Shown piece after piece: positions 24,913-34,215 of a stretch of 64,000 nucleotides of DNA (its first letter is position 1; the number at the start of each line of letters is the position of its first letter). The DNA is taken from assembly GCA_016235815.1 (NCBI GenBank), contig JACRIM010000042.1, positions 41,243-105,242 on the forward strand, read 5' to 3'. The notes under the pieces were generated by a model that was given only the letters and a program-made list of their open reading frames with translations, ran no database searches and was not told the origin of the DNA. The DNA comes from Planctomycetota bacterium. GTDB taxonomy: Bacteria > Planctomycetota > Phycisphaerae > UBA1845 > UTPLA1. A program made the translations under genes and the position numbers.

Positions 24913-26346
24913 GTGCTCACACAGATTTCCAACGATACCACCGAACGCATCAAGGGCCGAATCGAAGAACTCGTGGGGCCACAAAAATACAAGGTCTGGT
25001 TCAAGAACTCGACGCAACTTACGTGCGCAGAGAGCCTTATCAAAATCGGGGTGCCCAACCTTTTCATCGGCGGCTGGATCGAAGATCATTTTTCCGACGC
25101 GATCACGCAGGCGGCCAAGGACGTCACCGGCCGCGACGTGCAAGTGAGCTTCTCAATTGACCCGGTACTGTTTCGCAATCTTCGCAAGACGCAACTGAAT
25201 TCGCAGGCGGCCTTCATTGAGAAAACGGCCGAACGGGCCATGCGTGAAAGCCGGGGCGCCAAGACAGCTCTCCTGCCGGAGCCGCCACGAAAGCTTCGCG
25301 GGCGGCTGGAGGATTTCGTCGTCGGTACCAGTAACCGTCTGGCGCATAGCGTGGCGACGACGGTGGTCGAGGGGAACGGACGAAGCGTCGGAAATGTTTA
25401 TTTCCACAGTGCGTGCGGCCTTGGAAAAACGCACCTGCTTCATGCGATCGCGAACGGACTGACTCAAAAGCGGCCGGACGTGCGCTGGGTCTGCGTGTCG
25501 GGTGAGGAGTTCACCAATCAGTTCCTCTACGCCCTTCGCGAGCGATCGTTGGACGCCTTTCGCCATCGGTATCGCGAGATCGATGTGCTGCTCCTGGATG
25601 ACATCCAATTCATCGCCAACAAGAGGGCGACGCAGGAGGAGTTTCTGCATACGTTCAACGCCATCGAGGCCGCCGGCAAGCGAATCGTGCTGGCCTCGGA
25701 CGCCCATCCCAAGATGATCGGCGATCTTTCAGAATCGCTGGTGAACCGACTCGTGTCGGGTATGGTCGTGCGGATCGAGCGGCCGGACTTTGAAACGCGA
25801 TGCGAAATCCTGCGAGTCAAGGCCGCGGCGACGAAGCACTCGGTACCGGAAAATGTGATTCAGTACATCGCCGGAAAGATTCAGGCGAACATCCGCGAGT
25901 TGGAGGGCTGTCTGGTCAAGTTGCTGGCGTACACAGCGTTGGCGAAGACGCCCATCACGCTGGACCTCGCCCGTCAGGCGTTGGATGAGCATCTTCGGCA
26001 AACGGGGCGAATCGTCACGGCAAGCGACATCGAACATGGCGTTGGCACCTACTTCGGCGTAACGCCGGCCGACTTGCATACAAGCCGCAAGAGTCGAACG
26101 ATTGCCCTGGCGCGAAACATCGCGATGTTTCTCGCGCGGAAGCACACCGACTTGAGCCTTCCTGAAATTGCGCGGGTGATGGGCAACAAGAACCATACGA
26201 CCGTGCTCCTCGCGTGCCGGCGAATCAACGGGTTGATCACCGCGGACGACGCGGTGAACTGGCCCGGCGCGGCCGGAATGCAAACAAGGAAGATTCGTGA
26301 GATCGTCAAGGCTCTCGAAGAGCAATTCGGGCGTGTCGCGAACTAG
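24913..26346 (+). CDS. dnaA: Chromosomal replication initiator protein DnaA
   Basis: A 477-residue AAA+ initiator that binds DnaA boxes and opens oriC. Domain I spans about residues 1-85. The AAA+ core has a Walker A as HSACGLGKTHLLH near 165-177 (the first Gly of the usual motif is Ser), Walker B LLLDDIQF near 235, and LVNRLVSGM as the sensor region. Domain IV has the signature GNKNHTTVLLACRRI near 428. The GTG start at 24913 is fixed by AAGGAG six bases upstream. dnaN, recF and gyrB are not adjacent, unlike in many bacteria. A palindrome that could terminate transcription follows at 26420. Confidence 0.97.
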   Translation: MLTQISNDTTERIKGRIEELVGPQKYKVWFKNSTQLTCAESLIKIGVPNLFIGGWIEDHFSDAITQAAKDVTGRDVQVSFSIDPVLFRNLRKTQLNSQAAFIEKTAERAMRESRGAKTALLPEPPRKLRGRLEDFVVGTSNRLAHSVATTVVEGNGRSVGNVYFHSACGLGKTHLLHAIANGLTQKRPDVRWVCVSGEEFTNQFLYALRERSLDAFRHRYREIDVLLLDDIQFIANKRATQEEFLHTFNAIEAAGKRIVLASDAHPKMIGDLSESLVNRLVSGMVVRIERPDFETRCEILRVKAAATKHSVPENVIQYIAGKIQANIRELEGCLVKLLAYTALAKTPITLDLARQALDEHLRQTGRIVTASDIEHGVGTYFGVTPADLHTSRKSRTIALARNIAMFLARKHTDLSLPEIARVMGNKNHTTVLLACRRINGLITADDAVNWPGAAGMQTRKIREIVKALEEQFGRVAN

Positions 26347-26419
26347 ACGGTCGTTAACGGTTCATCCTTGACGACCGAGAACGGATTGCCGGGTCGAGGC
26401 TCTATGCCTTTCCCGGTGT

Positions 26420-26445
26420 GCGGGCATGGATGCCCGCTCCTTTGT
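26420..26445. repeat. Palindromic element, possible dnaA terminator
   Basis: GCGGGCA-TGGA-TGCCCGC (26420-26437) followed by TCCTTTGTTT. It resembles the element at 37324-37352 (GGCGGGC-AGGGAC-GCCCGCC followed by CCACTCCTTG). It may belong to a dispersed palindrome family and also serve as a terminator, although the T-tract is interrupted. The rest of 26347-26687 holds no supported gene. Confidence 0.55.
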
Positions 26446-26687
26446 TTCCGGGCCACCGCCCGTGTTTGATTCAATCCAAGCCTGATCATGCACCTCATTC
26501 TCACGGATTGCCCTGGATTCGAGCGGAAATTGCCGTTCGACGCATCTTTGCAAGGAAAACGCCGGCGGTTCGCGGCTCAAAGATGACCCCACGGGTCGCA
26601 TTGCCCGATCAAGTGTAGGATTGCGGCACGCCGAGACGAATGCGGCGGCCGCCGTATCTGGATCGGAACAGCAGGGAGGACGACATC

Positions 26688-28220
26688 ATGCGGAATGGTC
26701 TGTGGACTCGCCGACTCAGCCTTACATTGATACTCGGTGCAGTGGGGCTCGCCATCGGCGACCCCACCGCGCTTCGTGCCGGAGACTCTCCGGATGCGCC
26801 GGCGCTCAGCGATCGCGCACCGCTGCTCAACGACGACGGCGTGGCGGATCTTGAGAAGCTGTCCAACGCGTTCGCGCGAATCTCCGATGAAGTGAAGCCG
26901 TCGGTCGTTCACATCAAGGCGCTGAGCATCAACAAGGCCATGAACCGCGAACTGCGCCGTATGCTCGGCGATGAGAATCTGCCGCCGACGCCGACCACCG
27001 GGACCGGAAGCGGCATCATCATCGACGAAGACGGTCACATCGTGACGAACAACCACGTGGTCGCCGACGCGAAGAAAATCTACGTCACGCTGGCCGACGG
27101 GCGAAAGTTCACTGGACACGTCGTGGGCACCGATCCCAAGACCGACCTTGCGGTGATCAAGATCAACGGCGATCGTCTGAAGCCCGCGAAACTCGGCGAC
27201 TCGGAGCGACTGCGGCCTGGCCAGATCGTGCTGGCGATCGGCAGCCCGTTCCGACTTGGGCACAGCGTATCTCACGGAATCATCAGCGCGATGGGTCGTA
27301 GTGAGGACTCGATCGACGTCGACATCGCGTACAAAAACTGGATTCAAACCGATGCCCCGATCAACCCCGGCAATTCAGGCGGGCCGCTCATCAATACCCG
27401 CGGCGAGGTCATCGGCATCAACGTCGCAATTGCGACGGAGTCGGGCGGGCATCAGGGCGTGGGGTTTGCGATTCCGGCGAATACCGTCGCGCGAATCGCC
27501 AGCGCCCTAAAGAACGGGGAGAAGATCGTCCGGGGGTATCTCGGTGTGCTCATAAAGCCGGTCGATGACCGGGTTGCCGAGGCCTATGGGCTTGATGACG
27601 TATCGGGGGCGTTCATTACGGGCGTGGTGAGTGAAGACTCCCCCGCCGCCAAAGCAGGCTTGCAGCCGGAGGACATCGTTCTTCGCGTGGCGGGAAAGTC
27701 CGTGCGTAGCCAGGCGGATTTACAGGAATTGATCTCGACCTACAAGCCCGGTGCGGAAGTCGATTTGGATGTCTGGCGGAAGGGCGTGAAGAGCAAAGTA
27801 ATCGTGACGGTCGGCTTGCAGCCGGAGGGATTCTCCACGCGGGCGCCGCTCAATTCTTCACGGATCGACCCTCACCTTCGCAAGGACGACGAGGCCGAGG
27901 ATATCGACGATGACAAATCGAGCAACGGTCGATTCGGAGAGTTTGGGTTTGAGGCGGAGACACTCACGCCGGTATTGGCGAAAAAGTACCGGCTCGACTC
28001 CGAGGCCGACGGCGTGCTGATTACGCAGGTCGATATGACCAGTGAGGCGTATGAGTGCGGGCTTCGGGCCCGAATGGTGATCGTCGCCGCGAACGACAAG
28101 CCAATTGAAACCGTCACCGAATTGCAGGAAGTCCTGACCAAAGAACTGCTTGCCAAGGGCGTTCGGCTGAAGTACCGCGTTGACAGCGATTATGATTTTC
28201 TTGTGCTTCGCGTGCGCTGA
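26688..28220 (+). CDS. HtrA/Do-like serine protease with two PDZ domains
   Basis: A 510-residue periplasmic quality-control protease. The signal peptide covers about residues 1-32. The catalytic triad is His 123 (NNHVV), Asp 153 (TDLAVI) and Ser 230 (GNSGGPL). PDZ1 is near residues 275-370 (GYLGVLIKPV... SPAAKAGLQPEDIV). PDZ2 is near 415-505 after an acidic linker (DDEAEDIDDDK). Start ATG 26688 follows GGGAGGA with seven bases of spacing; a longer frame from 26640 lacks a site. It stands alone after dnaA and converges on mqnE. Confidence 0.92.
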   Translation: MRNGLWTRRLSLTLILGAVGLAIGDPTALRAGDSPDAPALSDRAPLLNDDGVADLEKLSNAFARISDEVKPSVVHIKALSINKAMNRELRRMLGDENLPPTPTTGTGSGIIIDEDGHIVTNNHVVADAKKIYVTLADGRKFTGHVVGTDPKTDLAVIKINGDRLKPAKLGDSERLRPGQIVLAIGSPFRLGHSVSHGIISAMGRSEDSIDVDIAYKNWIQTDAPINPGNSGGPLINTRGEVIGINVAIATESGGHQGVGFAIPANTVARIASALKNGEKIVRGYLGVLIKPVDDRVAEAYGLDDVSGAFITGVVSEDSPAAKAGLQPEDIVLRVAGKSVRSQADLQELISTYKPGAEVDLDVWRKGVKSKVIVTVGLQPEGFSTRAPLNSSRIDPHLRKDDEAEDIDDDKSSNGRFGEFGFEAETLTPVLAKKYRLDSEADGVLITQVDMTSEAYECGLRARMVIVAANDKPIETVTELQEVLTKELLAKGVRLKYRVDSDYDFLVLRVR

Positions 28221-28232
28221 CGGCCAACGCCG

Positions 28233-29441
28233 TCAGGCCGCGCCGCCGAGTCGCCATGCGCCGTTTTCGCGCACCACGGGCCGGTAAAGGCTGTCGCGCT
28301 CGACGGGCCGACAGCCCGCCTCGCGCATGAGCGAGCGCATCTGATCGACGGTTAGTTCCTGATGCGTGTTACCGGCGCCGCCCTCGCGCTTGGTGATGTC
28401 GTAGTAAACGACGGTTCCATCGAGATCATCCACGCCCCAATTGAGCGAGACCTGCGCCAGCTTCGCGGATTGCATGATCCAGAAGGCCTTGATGTGCGGG
28501 ATGTTGTCGAGCATCAGTCGGCTGATGGCGAGCGTTTTCAAGTCGTCAAATCCCGTCGGGCCGGGCAGATCGGCCAGCGCGCTTCCATCCGGGATGAACG
28601 AAAGCGGGATGAAGCAGTTGAAGGCGGCGGTGCCCGTGCGCAATGACGCGTCCTGTTGCTCGCGCAGTTTCACCATGTGGCGAATGCGTTCTTCGGGGCG
28701 TTCGACGTGGCCGTAGAGCATTGTCGCATTGGTCGGGATGCCGAGTTCGTGGGCCGTGCGATGGACGTCGAACCAGCCCTGCTCGCCGACTTTTGATTGA
28801 TACACTTCGTCATGAACGCGGTCGTCGAAGATCTCCGCCCCGCCGCCGGGGAGCGTGTCGAGGCCGGCATCTCGCAATTGCTCAAGCACGCGGCGTATTG
28901 AGAGCCGAGGCCTGGTGATCCGCGTGAAGTGAATGATCTCGATGGCGGTGAACGCCTTAATGCAAATGCGCGGGCACGCGGCGCGAATTTGCCGGCACAT
29001 ATCGAGGTAGAAATCAAAGGGCAGCGTCGGATGCAGGCCGCCGACAATGTGGACTTCGGTTGCGCCGGCGTCGTACGCTTCCCTTGCGCGGGCGGTGATA
29101 TCGTCAAGCGAAAGTTCGTAACCGTCATCGCGGGGTGCGCCAATCTGTGGCAGGCGAAGGTCCGCCACTTTGGACGCTTGACCGGCCTTCGCATACGGGC
29201 GATAGAACGAACAGAACTTGCAGCGCAGGACGCAGAAGTTCGAATAGTTGATATGGCGGTTGATGTTGAAGTAGGCGCGATCGCCATTCAGTCGACGGCG
29301 GACGATATTGGCGAGCCGGCCAATCTCGTGGATGTCTCGCGAGGCGTAGAGACGAACGCCCTCATCGAAGGTGAGTCTCGCTCCGGCCTCGACCCTGGCG
29401 GCGATGTCGGCGAGCGATGAAGCGGTTTGGGTGGCGACCAT
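28233..29441 (-). CDS. mqnE: Aminofutalosine synthase, radical SAM
   Basis: A 402-residue radical SAM enzyme of the futalosine route to menaquinone. It joins 3-[(1-carboxyvinyl)oxy]benzoate and SAM to make aminofutalosine. The cluster motif is CVLRCKFC (C-x3-C-x2-C), preceded by NINRHINYSNF. GGLHPTLPFDFY, IKAFTAIEIIHF and GLDTLPGGGAEIF are typical of MqnE and MqnC; LNWGVDDLDGTVVYYDI near the C-terminus favours MqnE over MqnC. mqnA and mqnC lie 10 kb away on the other strand. No Shine-Dalgarno site is seen; TACAAT lies eight bases before ATG 29441. Confidence 0.92.
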   Translation of the reverse strand: MVATQTASSLADIAARVEAGARLTFDEGVRLYASRDIHEIGRLANIVRRRLNGDRAYFNINRHINYSNFCVLRCKFCSFYRPYAKAGQASKVADLRLPQIGAPRDDGYELSLDDITARAREAYDAGATEVHIVGGLHPTLPFDFYLDMCRQIRAACPRICIKAFTAIEIIHFTRITRPRLSIRRVLEQLRDAGLDTLPGGGAEIFDDRVHDEVYQSKVGEQGWFDVHRTAHELGIPTNATMLYGHVERPEERIRHMVKLREQQDASLRTGTAAFNCFIPLSFIPDGSALADLPGPTGFDDLKTLAISRLMLDNIPHIKAFWIMQSAKLAQVSLNWGVDDLDGTVVYYDITKREGGAGNTHQELTVDQMRSLMREAGCRPVERDSLYRPVVRENGAWRLGGAA

Positions 29442-29533
29442 CAGGCGAGATTGTAGTGATAAGGGATTCAGCGGCCGTACGGTTGTTTTTAGAACTTTGG
29501 CGCGGCTGCGAGGAACTGTTTTGGGATGAACAC

Positions 29534-29607
29534 CGACCGCGAGTGGATTCGAACCACCGACCTCAGCCTTCGCAGGGCTGCGCTCTATCCAGCTGAGCTA
29601 CGCGGTC
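29534..29607 (-). tRNA. tRNA-Arg, anticodon GCG
   Basis: It folds into a complete cloverleaf on the minus strand: acceptor GACCGCG/CGCGGTC, D-arm GCTC/GAGC, anticodon arm CAGCC-CTGCGAA-GGCTG, variable AGGTC, T-arm GGTGG-TTCGAAT-CCACT, discriminator G, no encoded CCA. The loop gives T33 and anticodon GCG, which reads CGC/CGU for Arg. Most bacteria use ACG (inosine) for this box. Confidence 0.92.
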
Positions 29608-29962
29608 ATTCAACCTGCCGGGCGGAACCCCTCGAGGATTGGGTCGGGATCTGTCGGCCAAAAACCAGGCCAAAAGCCCCACCCATGGCGTCCCCAAGGC
29701 GTTAAAAACCCCGGAAACCGCAGTCTAGGCGACAGGACGGGCCTGTCAACCGTTGGGAAACTCTGAAAGCGGGTTTTGATGGTTCGGGGAACCCACGGAA
29801 ATACGAATGAACTGCTATTGGGGTTTTTGCGTATAAAGAGGTCGGATGCCGCTACGAAGCTGTGAGTTTCCGATAATACCCCCCCTGCTTGGCCCCCGGG
29901 GTCAAGGCATTCAGGGTTTGCAACCAAATGTCGATAATATGGATGTCGCCATGGGTGGCGCG

Positions 29963-30111
29963 TATAATATTTCCGGAAGCGGTTGGAAACAAAATCTTAA
30001 CGGAGGCTGATCGCTTCAAATGACCCTGAAATCAGGGTGTTTCAAATAGGCTTCTTTCCCCTCCGGAAAGCACCGAGATTGCCCCTGCGGCGCTCGGTGC
30101 TTTCTTTTTTT
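29963..30111 (+). ncRNA. Candidate small RNA ending at a strong terminator
   Basis: The terminator at 30066-30111 has no gene upstream on its strand: the nearest plus-strand gene ends at 28220 and mqnE and the tRNA run the other way. TATAAT at 29963-29968 would start a transcript near 29975 of about 135 bases. Within it, ACCCTG-AAAT-CAGGGT (30023-30038) forms a hairpin, and CGGAGG (30001) can pair with CCTCCG (30060-30065) to close a larger stem. The -35 box is weak (TGGATG). No open frame with a start site was found. I do not recognise a known RNA family. The remaining 29610-29960 shows no gene. Confidence 0.45.
30066..30111 (+). terminator. Rho-independent terminator
   Basis: GAAAGCACCGAG (30066-30077) pairs perfectly with CTCGGTGCTTTC (30093-30104), followed by seven T. 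The T-tract fixes the direction as plus. Confidence 0.88.
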
Positions 30112-30203
30112 GAGGGGGTGTCAAGCAGAAAATGAGAAGCTTGGCAACTTTTCTTGCCTATGACGGTTGGGTGGGTTATTAGGGTGATTACCCCAGAGTA
30201 GAA

Positions 30204-31871
30204 CTACCTGGGTAGTTCGGGAAGTGGCTGATCGCCTGATAGCAATCCGGCGAACGAGCGGATCGGGCTGTCCTTCGGGGCGTTCGCCGCGGCCATGCGC
30301 AGGTTCTTCATGCCGTCTTCCGGAAGGCCGGAATACCACTCCAGATAGCCCAACAGGAAACGCAAGTCGTACTGATCCTTGACGGCGAGGCGCTTTTCAA
30401 GGTCGGCGCGTCGGACGTCAAAGATGTCTCGATTGCCGACCAGGGCCACCAGATCCATTTTGAATGCCGCGATGTGGGGGAAGCGTTTCAATCCTAATTC
30501 GAGATTGGCGACGGCGGAGACGTAATCCCCGGCGGCGGCCAAGGCGTGGCCGCGATGCAGGTGCGGAAGCGGATTGAATGGGTCGATCGTCCGGGCCACG
30601 TCGAACGATCGCGCGGCACGATAGTAATCGCCGCGGTGCAACTCCGCTTCACCATCGGCCATATATTGGTTGAGGCTGTTTGCGTACTTTCCGGCAAAGG
30701 TTGTGACGGGATCATCCAACACGTCCTTGGCCCACTTCGCGGCGGCGGCGAGTTGATTGATGCCCTCCGATTGCTTCCGCACCAGCGTGTCAGGGATGCT
30801 CCAGGTAGACCGCTCGGCGGGATCCGCTGTTTTCGACGGCGGGGCCTTCGGCTCGAAGCTCAGATCCTTCACGCCTGCCTGATCGGCGGCGCGAATGGCG
30901 TTGAAGAAGTCGGCGAAGCGATCCTCGCCAAGATTCGCCGGTGCCTTGCCATCCATTGGAAGAGGCAAAAGGGCCGGCTTGGCGAGGGCGGTTGAATCGA
31001 GCCTGCCATCGGTCACGGGCGGAGCGTTCGACGGGGTTGGCACGTCCTTTGCCTTTGCCACCATGCCGCGATCAGGCCGTGATTCCAGGGCCTTTCGTTC
31101 GGCTTCGGGCAAGTCCAGTTCTTTCCATGTCTCGCCGACCTTTATCTGGTCGAGGCGGCTGTCCAGGCTCAAACCCGAAGGAAGGTTTGGTTCGATATCC
31201 GGCGTGACGGTACCGAAGATGGACGAACTCGCGGCGGCGCGGAACGCCGGAGAAACGGCGCCCACGGGGGCAGAACGCAACGGCGTCAATGTTTGTCGGG
31301 ACGAGATACCGATCGGGGGCGTATCGAGTTGTGAACGGCGATCCGCGGGGTCGCGGACGTTGGGCAATATCTTTCGGTTTGGTGAAACCGGGTTGGCCAG
31401 CGGCACCGTCGTGGACCCCAACCGAGATGAACCGGGGGCGTTTAGACCCTGGCGGATCTGTCCGATGTCGGCGATGGTGCGTGTCGGGTCGTAAAAGTAT
31501 GACGGGGCGATGGTTCGGCTGGAGCCGACATCCTGCACTCCTATGCCGCGCGATTGGAAATCCGACAGGCCGGTCGAAGGCAGGTCGCCGCGGAATGCGT
31601 TGTTTTGGTAGAGCGGGGAATAGCCTTTGAAGCCGCCGATGCCGGTCACATTGTTCGTGATGATGGCGTTGGCGCGGGCGCCGTAGTCGAAGCCGGGGCG
31701 GGAAAGGTTGAAGCCGCCGGAGCCAGCCTGAGGGCTTTTGTCGAGCTGGTATCCGCCTGTTTCTGTGTTTCCGCGATTGACGCGGTGATCCACCTGCGCG
31801 GGGAGATTGGACGCCGCCAAAGCGACCAGGAGGGCTGACACGACGCATTGCCGACTGAGTTTGAGAGGCAT
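30204..31871 (-). CDS. Secreted or periplasmic TPR protein
   Basis: A 555-residue protein with a signal peptide (about 1-26, VVSALLVALAASNLPAQ). Residues 30-330 are low in recognisable motifs and rich in Gly, Ser, Asn and Pro. The C-terminal 200 residues carry TPR-like units, e.g. GEAELHRGDYYRAARSFDVA and LHRGHALAAAGDYVSAVANL. ATG 31871 starts the signal peptide; the upstream extension of the frame is not supported. The partner and function are unknown. It follows another secreted helical protein by 135 bases on the same strand, so the two may be coexpressed. Confidence 0.75.
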   Translation of the reverse strand: MPLKLSRQCVVSALLVALAASNLPAQVDHRVNRGNTETGGYQLDKSPQAGSGGFNLSRPGFDYGARANAIITNNVTGIGGFKGYSPLYQNNAFRGDLPSTGLSDFQSRGIGVQDVGSSRTIAPSYFYDPTRTIADIGQIRQGLNAPGSSRLGSTTVPLANPVSPNRKILPNVRDPADRRSQLDTPPIGISSRQTLTPLRSAPVGAVSPAFRAAASSSIFGTVTPDIEPNLPSGLSLDSRLDQIKVGETWKELDLPEAERKALESRPDRGMVAKAKDVPTPSNAPPVTDGRLDSTALAKPALLPLPMDGKAPANLGEDRFADFFNAIRAADQAGVKDLSFEPKAPPSKTADPAERSTWSIPDTLVRKQSEGINQLAAAAKWAKDVLDDPVTTFAGKYANSLNQYMADGEAELHRGDYYRAARSFDVARTIDPFNPLPHLHRGHALAAAGDYVSAVANLELGLKRFPHIAAFKMDLVALVGNRDIFDVRRADLEKRLAVKDQYDLRFLLGYLEWYSGLPEDGMKNLRMAAANAPKDSPIRSFAGLLSGDQPLPELPR

Positions 31872-32006
31872 GACAAGACCACCATCCGACCTGTCTTCAT
31901 CGGCGGAGATCAGGGCGGGTATTGGAATTGTAATCGCCAAGGCGCCTGATGCACCCGGAAACGACCCAAGGATGCAAGAATTGCCCGGACGCACGCAGCG
32001 CAGAGG

Positions 32007-33230
32007 CTATTTCTTGGAGTCCCTGGCCTTGTTGGCAGGGGTGGCGCCGGCCTTGGAACGCTGATCGGCCGTTGGCAGGGACTCTAGGCGCTGCTTTAGC
32101 TCTTCGAACATGGCGTCCAACGGGCGGTTCAACACCTTTAGCTCGGCCTCGCGGGCCTTGGCATCGGTCAACAACTGGGCCTTGGCGATGGCATCGGAAC
32201 GGCTCATTCGATACTGGTTTGCCCGGCGCTTGAGGTCTCGAAGGATCGACTGGGCGTTCGTCATCTGCGCGTCGTCGAAGCTGTATTTGCCGGCGAGATT
32301 CAGGACGTATTTATCCCAGTCGTCGAGCGGCGGCGCGGGCGGTGGAGCGACTTCGGCGGGGGTTTGAGGCTTGACCTCGGCAGCTCGCGGCGCTTCCGGG
32401 GTTGGCTTTGCGGCCTGCGGCGTTTCGGGTCTCTTGTTGGCGGCGGCGTCGTGGCTTGTTGCACCATCGAGCTGGGCCGGCTTGGCGGCTTGCTGCTTGG
32501 CATTCTTGGGGGCGAGATCGGGATTTGCCGCGGTCAAATTGGGGGGAACAACGGTGGCGTGTTCGACTCGCTTTTTCTCAGCGGTTGGCGCGAGGCGAGT
32601 TCCCTTTTCGCCGCTCGGGAGCGGCTCGCCTGTTTCAGCGACGGGGACGGATTCGAATGCTGTTCTTGCATCTGCGAGGTCGCCCTTGAACGTCGTATTC
32701 TCGGCAAGACCTTCATCGGTAGTATTACGTTCGGCCTGCCTTCGGAAGCGCAGTTCCTCCCAGCGTTGTCGCCCTTCTGTCACGACGGTTGGCGGCACTA
32801 AATTCGCACCGACCCAATCGGCGACACTCTCCTGCTGAAGCGGCATTTGGGTCGCAATCAAGGCGATCTGATCGTTGAGGGCCTTGGCAGCGGGTGAGTC
32901 TTCGGGTTCGTTTTCGGTGTCAATCGCGGCGGCCAATGCCTGCAGCTTGGGCATTTCCACGTCTTCAAACGCCTTCTGTCGCGCGAGACGGATTTCCAAC
33001 TCCTGTCGGAGCGCCGCCTGCTGCTGACTATCCAACCCATAGGCCGCGACGATCAACTCGACCTGGCCGTCGATCTCCGAGCGATAGGATTCCAGCCAAT
33101 TGGGATCGGCGGCATCCAACGGCGACCCATCCTGGGCATTGGCCGGTTGAGCGATCGACAACAGCACGGCTGCGCCGCACGCGACTATTACAAAGTTTCG
33201 GACTGAAATCAAAGAATCTACGCCACGCAT
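32007..33230 (-). CDS. Secreted helical protein with Ala/Pro-rich linker
   Basis: A 407-residue protein. The signal peptide covers about 1-31 (ends ANAQDG). An N-terminal helical region (about 45-190) is rich in Gln, Glu and Arg. A Pro/Ala/Lys linker (about 225-300) joins it to a C-terminal helical domain, which begins WDKYVLNLAGKYSFDDAQ and is followed by basic helices. The C-terminal domain is reminiscent of Spy-like periplasmic domains, but I cannot assign it. CGGAGG lies four bases before ATG 33230. The large difference between the two halves suggests a modular adaptor in the periplasm; this is inference. Confidence 0.72.
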   Translation of the reverse strand: MRGVDSLISVRNFVIVACGAAVLLSIAQPANAQDGSPLDAADPNWLESYRSEIDGQVELIVAAYGLDSQQQAALRQELEIRLARQKAFEDVEMPKLQALAAAIDTENEPEDSPAAKALNDQIALIATQMPLQQESVADWVGANLVPPTVVTEGRQRWEELRFRRQAERNTTDEGLAENTTFKGDLADARTAFESVPVAETGEPLPSGEKGTRLAPTAEKKRVEHATVVPPNLTAANPDLAPKNAKQQAAKPAQLDGATSHDAAANKRPETPQAAKPTPEAPRAAEVKPQTPAEVAPPPAPPLDDWDKYVLNLAGKYSFDDAQMTNAQSILRDLKRRANQYRMSRSDAIAKAQLLTDAKAREAELKVLNRPLDAMFEELKQRLESLPTADQRSKAGATPANKARDSKK

Positions 33231-33311
33231 AAGGCCTCCGACACGGTTTGACGACTGCCGGTTGCTAGTGAGAGAACAACGTTCTGCATTCATATTGTAA
33301 GCCGCCGGCAC

Positions 33312-33353
33312 GAAAAAAAAAGCATGGTCACCCATCTCTGGATGACCATGCTT
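33312..33353 (-). terminator. Rho-independent terminator of the PEP-CTERM gene
   Basis: AAGCATGGTCA (33320-33330) pairs with TGACCATGCTT (33343-33353). On the minus strand it runs into nine T. It lies 78 bases after the stop at 33431. Confidence 0.9.
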
Positions 33354-33430
33354 AGTCTTATCCTACTTCTCAGACCAACCGAGTCCCCACACATGGCGAG
33401 GGTCGATTGAATCTCAGGAACTGAGACGTC

Positions 33431-34099
33431 TTATCGGCGGCGGATCAGGGCGAGGACGCCGAGACCCAAGAGCGCCAACGAGGACGGCTCGGGGAAGTTC
33501 ATGATGACGATGGCAGCACCAAGGTCTGTGCCAACGTCAGCAGATACTGGAGCATTGCCACCCATGGCGACGATCGGAGCGGCACCATCAAGGTTCGCCC
33601 AAGCGACGTCACCGACGCGAGCGAGGATTACGTCCGTCTGAGCGCCAGCGCCAGGGGACTTGAACTTGCTCAGCGTGAACGATCCGAGGGGACCGCCATT
33701 GACGCCAGCGAACGAGCCATCGAACCCGTTACCACCGGCGATGAGGCCAGGGCTGGCTCCGACCGGAGCGCCGGCCGGATGAGCACCGAAGCCACCGGAG
33801 TAGACCAAGTTCGAACCAACGATCTTGCCATTGAGGGCGTCCGAATAGAGGTCTGTGGCCCAGCCGATGATCGGCGAGTCACCACCAGCATTTTGGAACG
33901 CGATTGAAATGGTCCATGTGCACGGGGCCGGGGCCGTAACATCGCACTTCAGGACCGGGGTCTGACCGGGGCCACCGGCATCCTGGATCGAGGCACCACC
34001 CGTGGGGTTGGATGCCGTGAACCAATGAGCCGTGTCAGCCTGTGCGACCGATGCGCTGGCCACCAGGGCCAGAGCTAGCAAACGACTTGCAACTTTCAT
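33431..34099 (-). CDS. PEP-CTERM sorted exported protein
   Basis: A 222-residue protein with a signal peptide (about 1-22, ends VAQADT) and a C-terminal sorting signal NFPEPSSLALLGLGVLALIRRR: the Pro-Glu-Pro motif, a membrane helix and a basic tail. Such tails are recognised by exosortase, which is not encoded in this window. The body is a Gly/Ala-rich beta-type sequence, possibly a sandwich of the kind found in other PEP-CTERM proteins. AAGGAG lies six bases before ATG 34099. Terminators on both sides make it a single-gene unit. Confidence 0.9.
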   Translation of the reverse strand: MKVASRLLALALVASASVAQADTAHWFTASNPTGGASIQDAGGPGQTPVLKCDVTAPAPCTWTISIAFQNAGGDSPIIGWATDLYSDALNGKIVGSNLVYSGGFGAHPAGAPVGASPGLIAGGNGFDGSFAGVNGGPLGSFTLSKFKSPGAGAQTDVILARVGDVAWANLDGAAPIVAMGGNAPVSADVGTDLGAAIVIMNFPEPSSLALLGLGVLALIRRR

Positions 34100-34155
34100 C
34101 TCACTCTCCTTCTTACAAGTTCGGAAAAGACTTACTGTTCTTTCCCACTGCCTAC

Positions 34156-34200
34156 AAAAGAAAAACCAAGTAAGTGGATGCCGCACACGCGGCATCCACT
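34156..34200 (-). terminator. Terminator between the dockerin-like gene and the PEP-CTERM gene
   Basis: AGTGGATGCCGC (34173-34184) pairs perfectly with GCGGCATCCACT (34189-34200) around ACAC. On the minus strand TTACTTGGTTTTTCTTTTG follows, so the T-tract begins a few bases after the stem. Confidence 0.8.
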
Positions 34201-34215
34201 GGAATAGACAATCCA

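Noticed and set aside
27050..27066. CCACGTGG in htrA as a second parS site
   Set aside because: Only the central eight bases match; the flanks do not fit, and it lies in a conserved coding motif.
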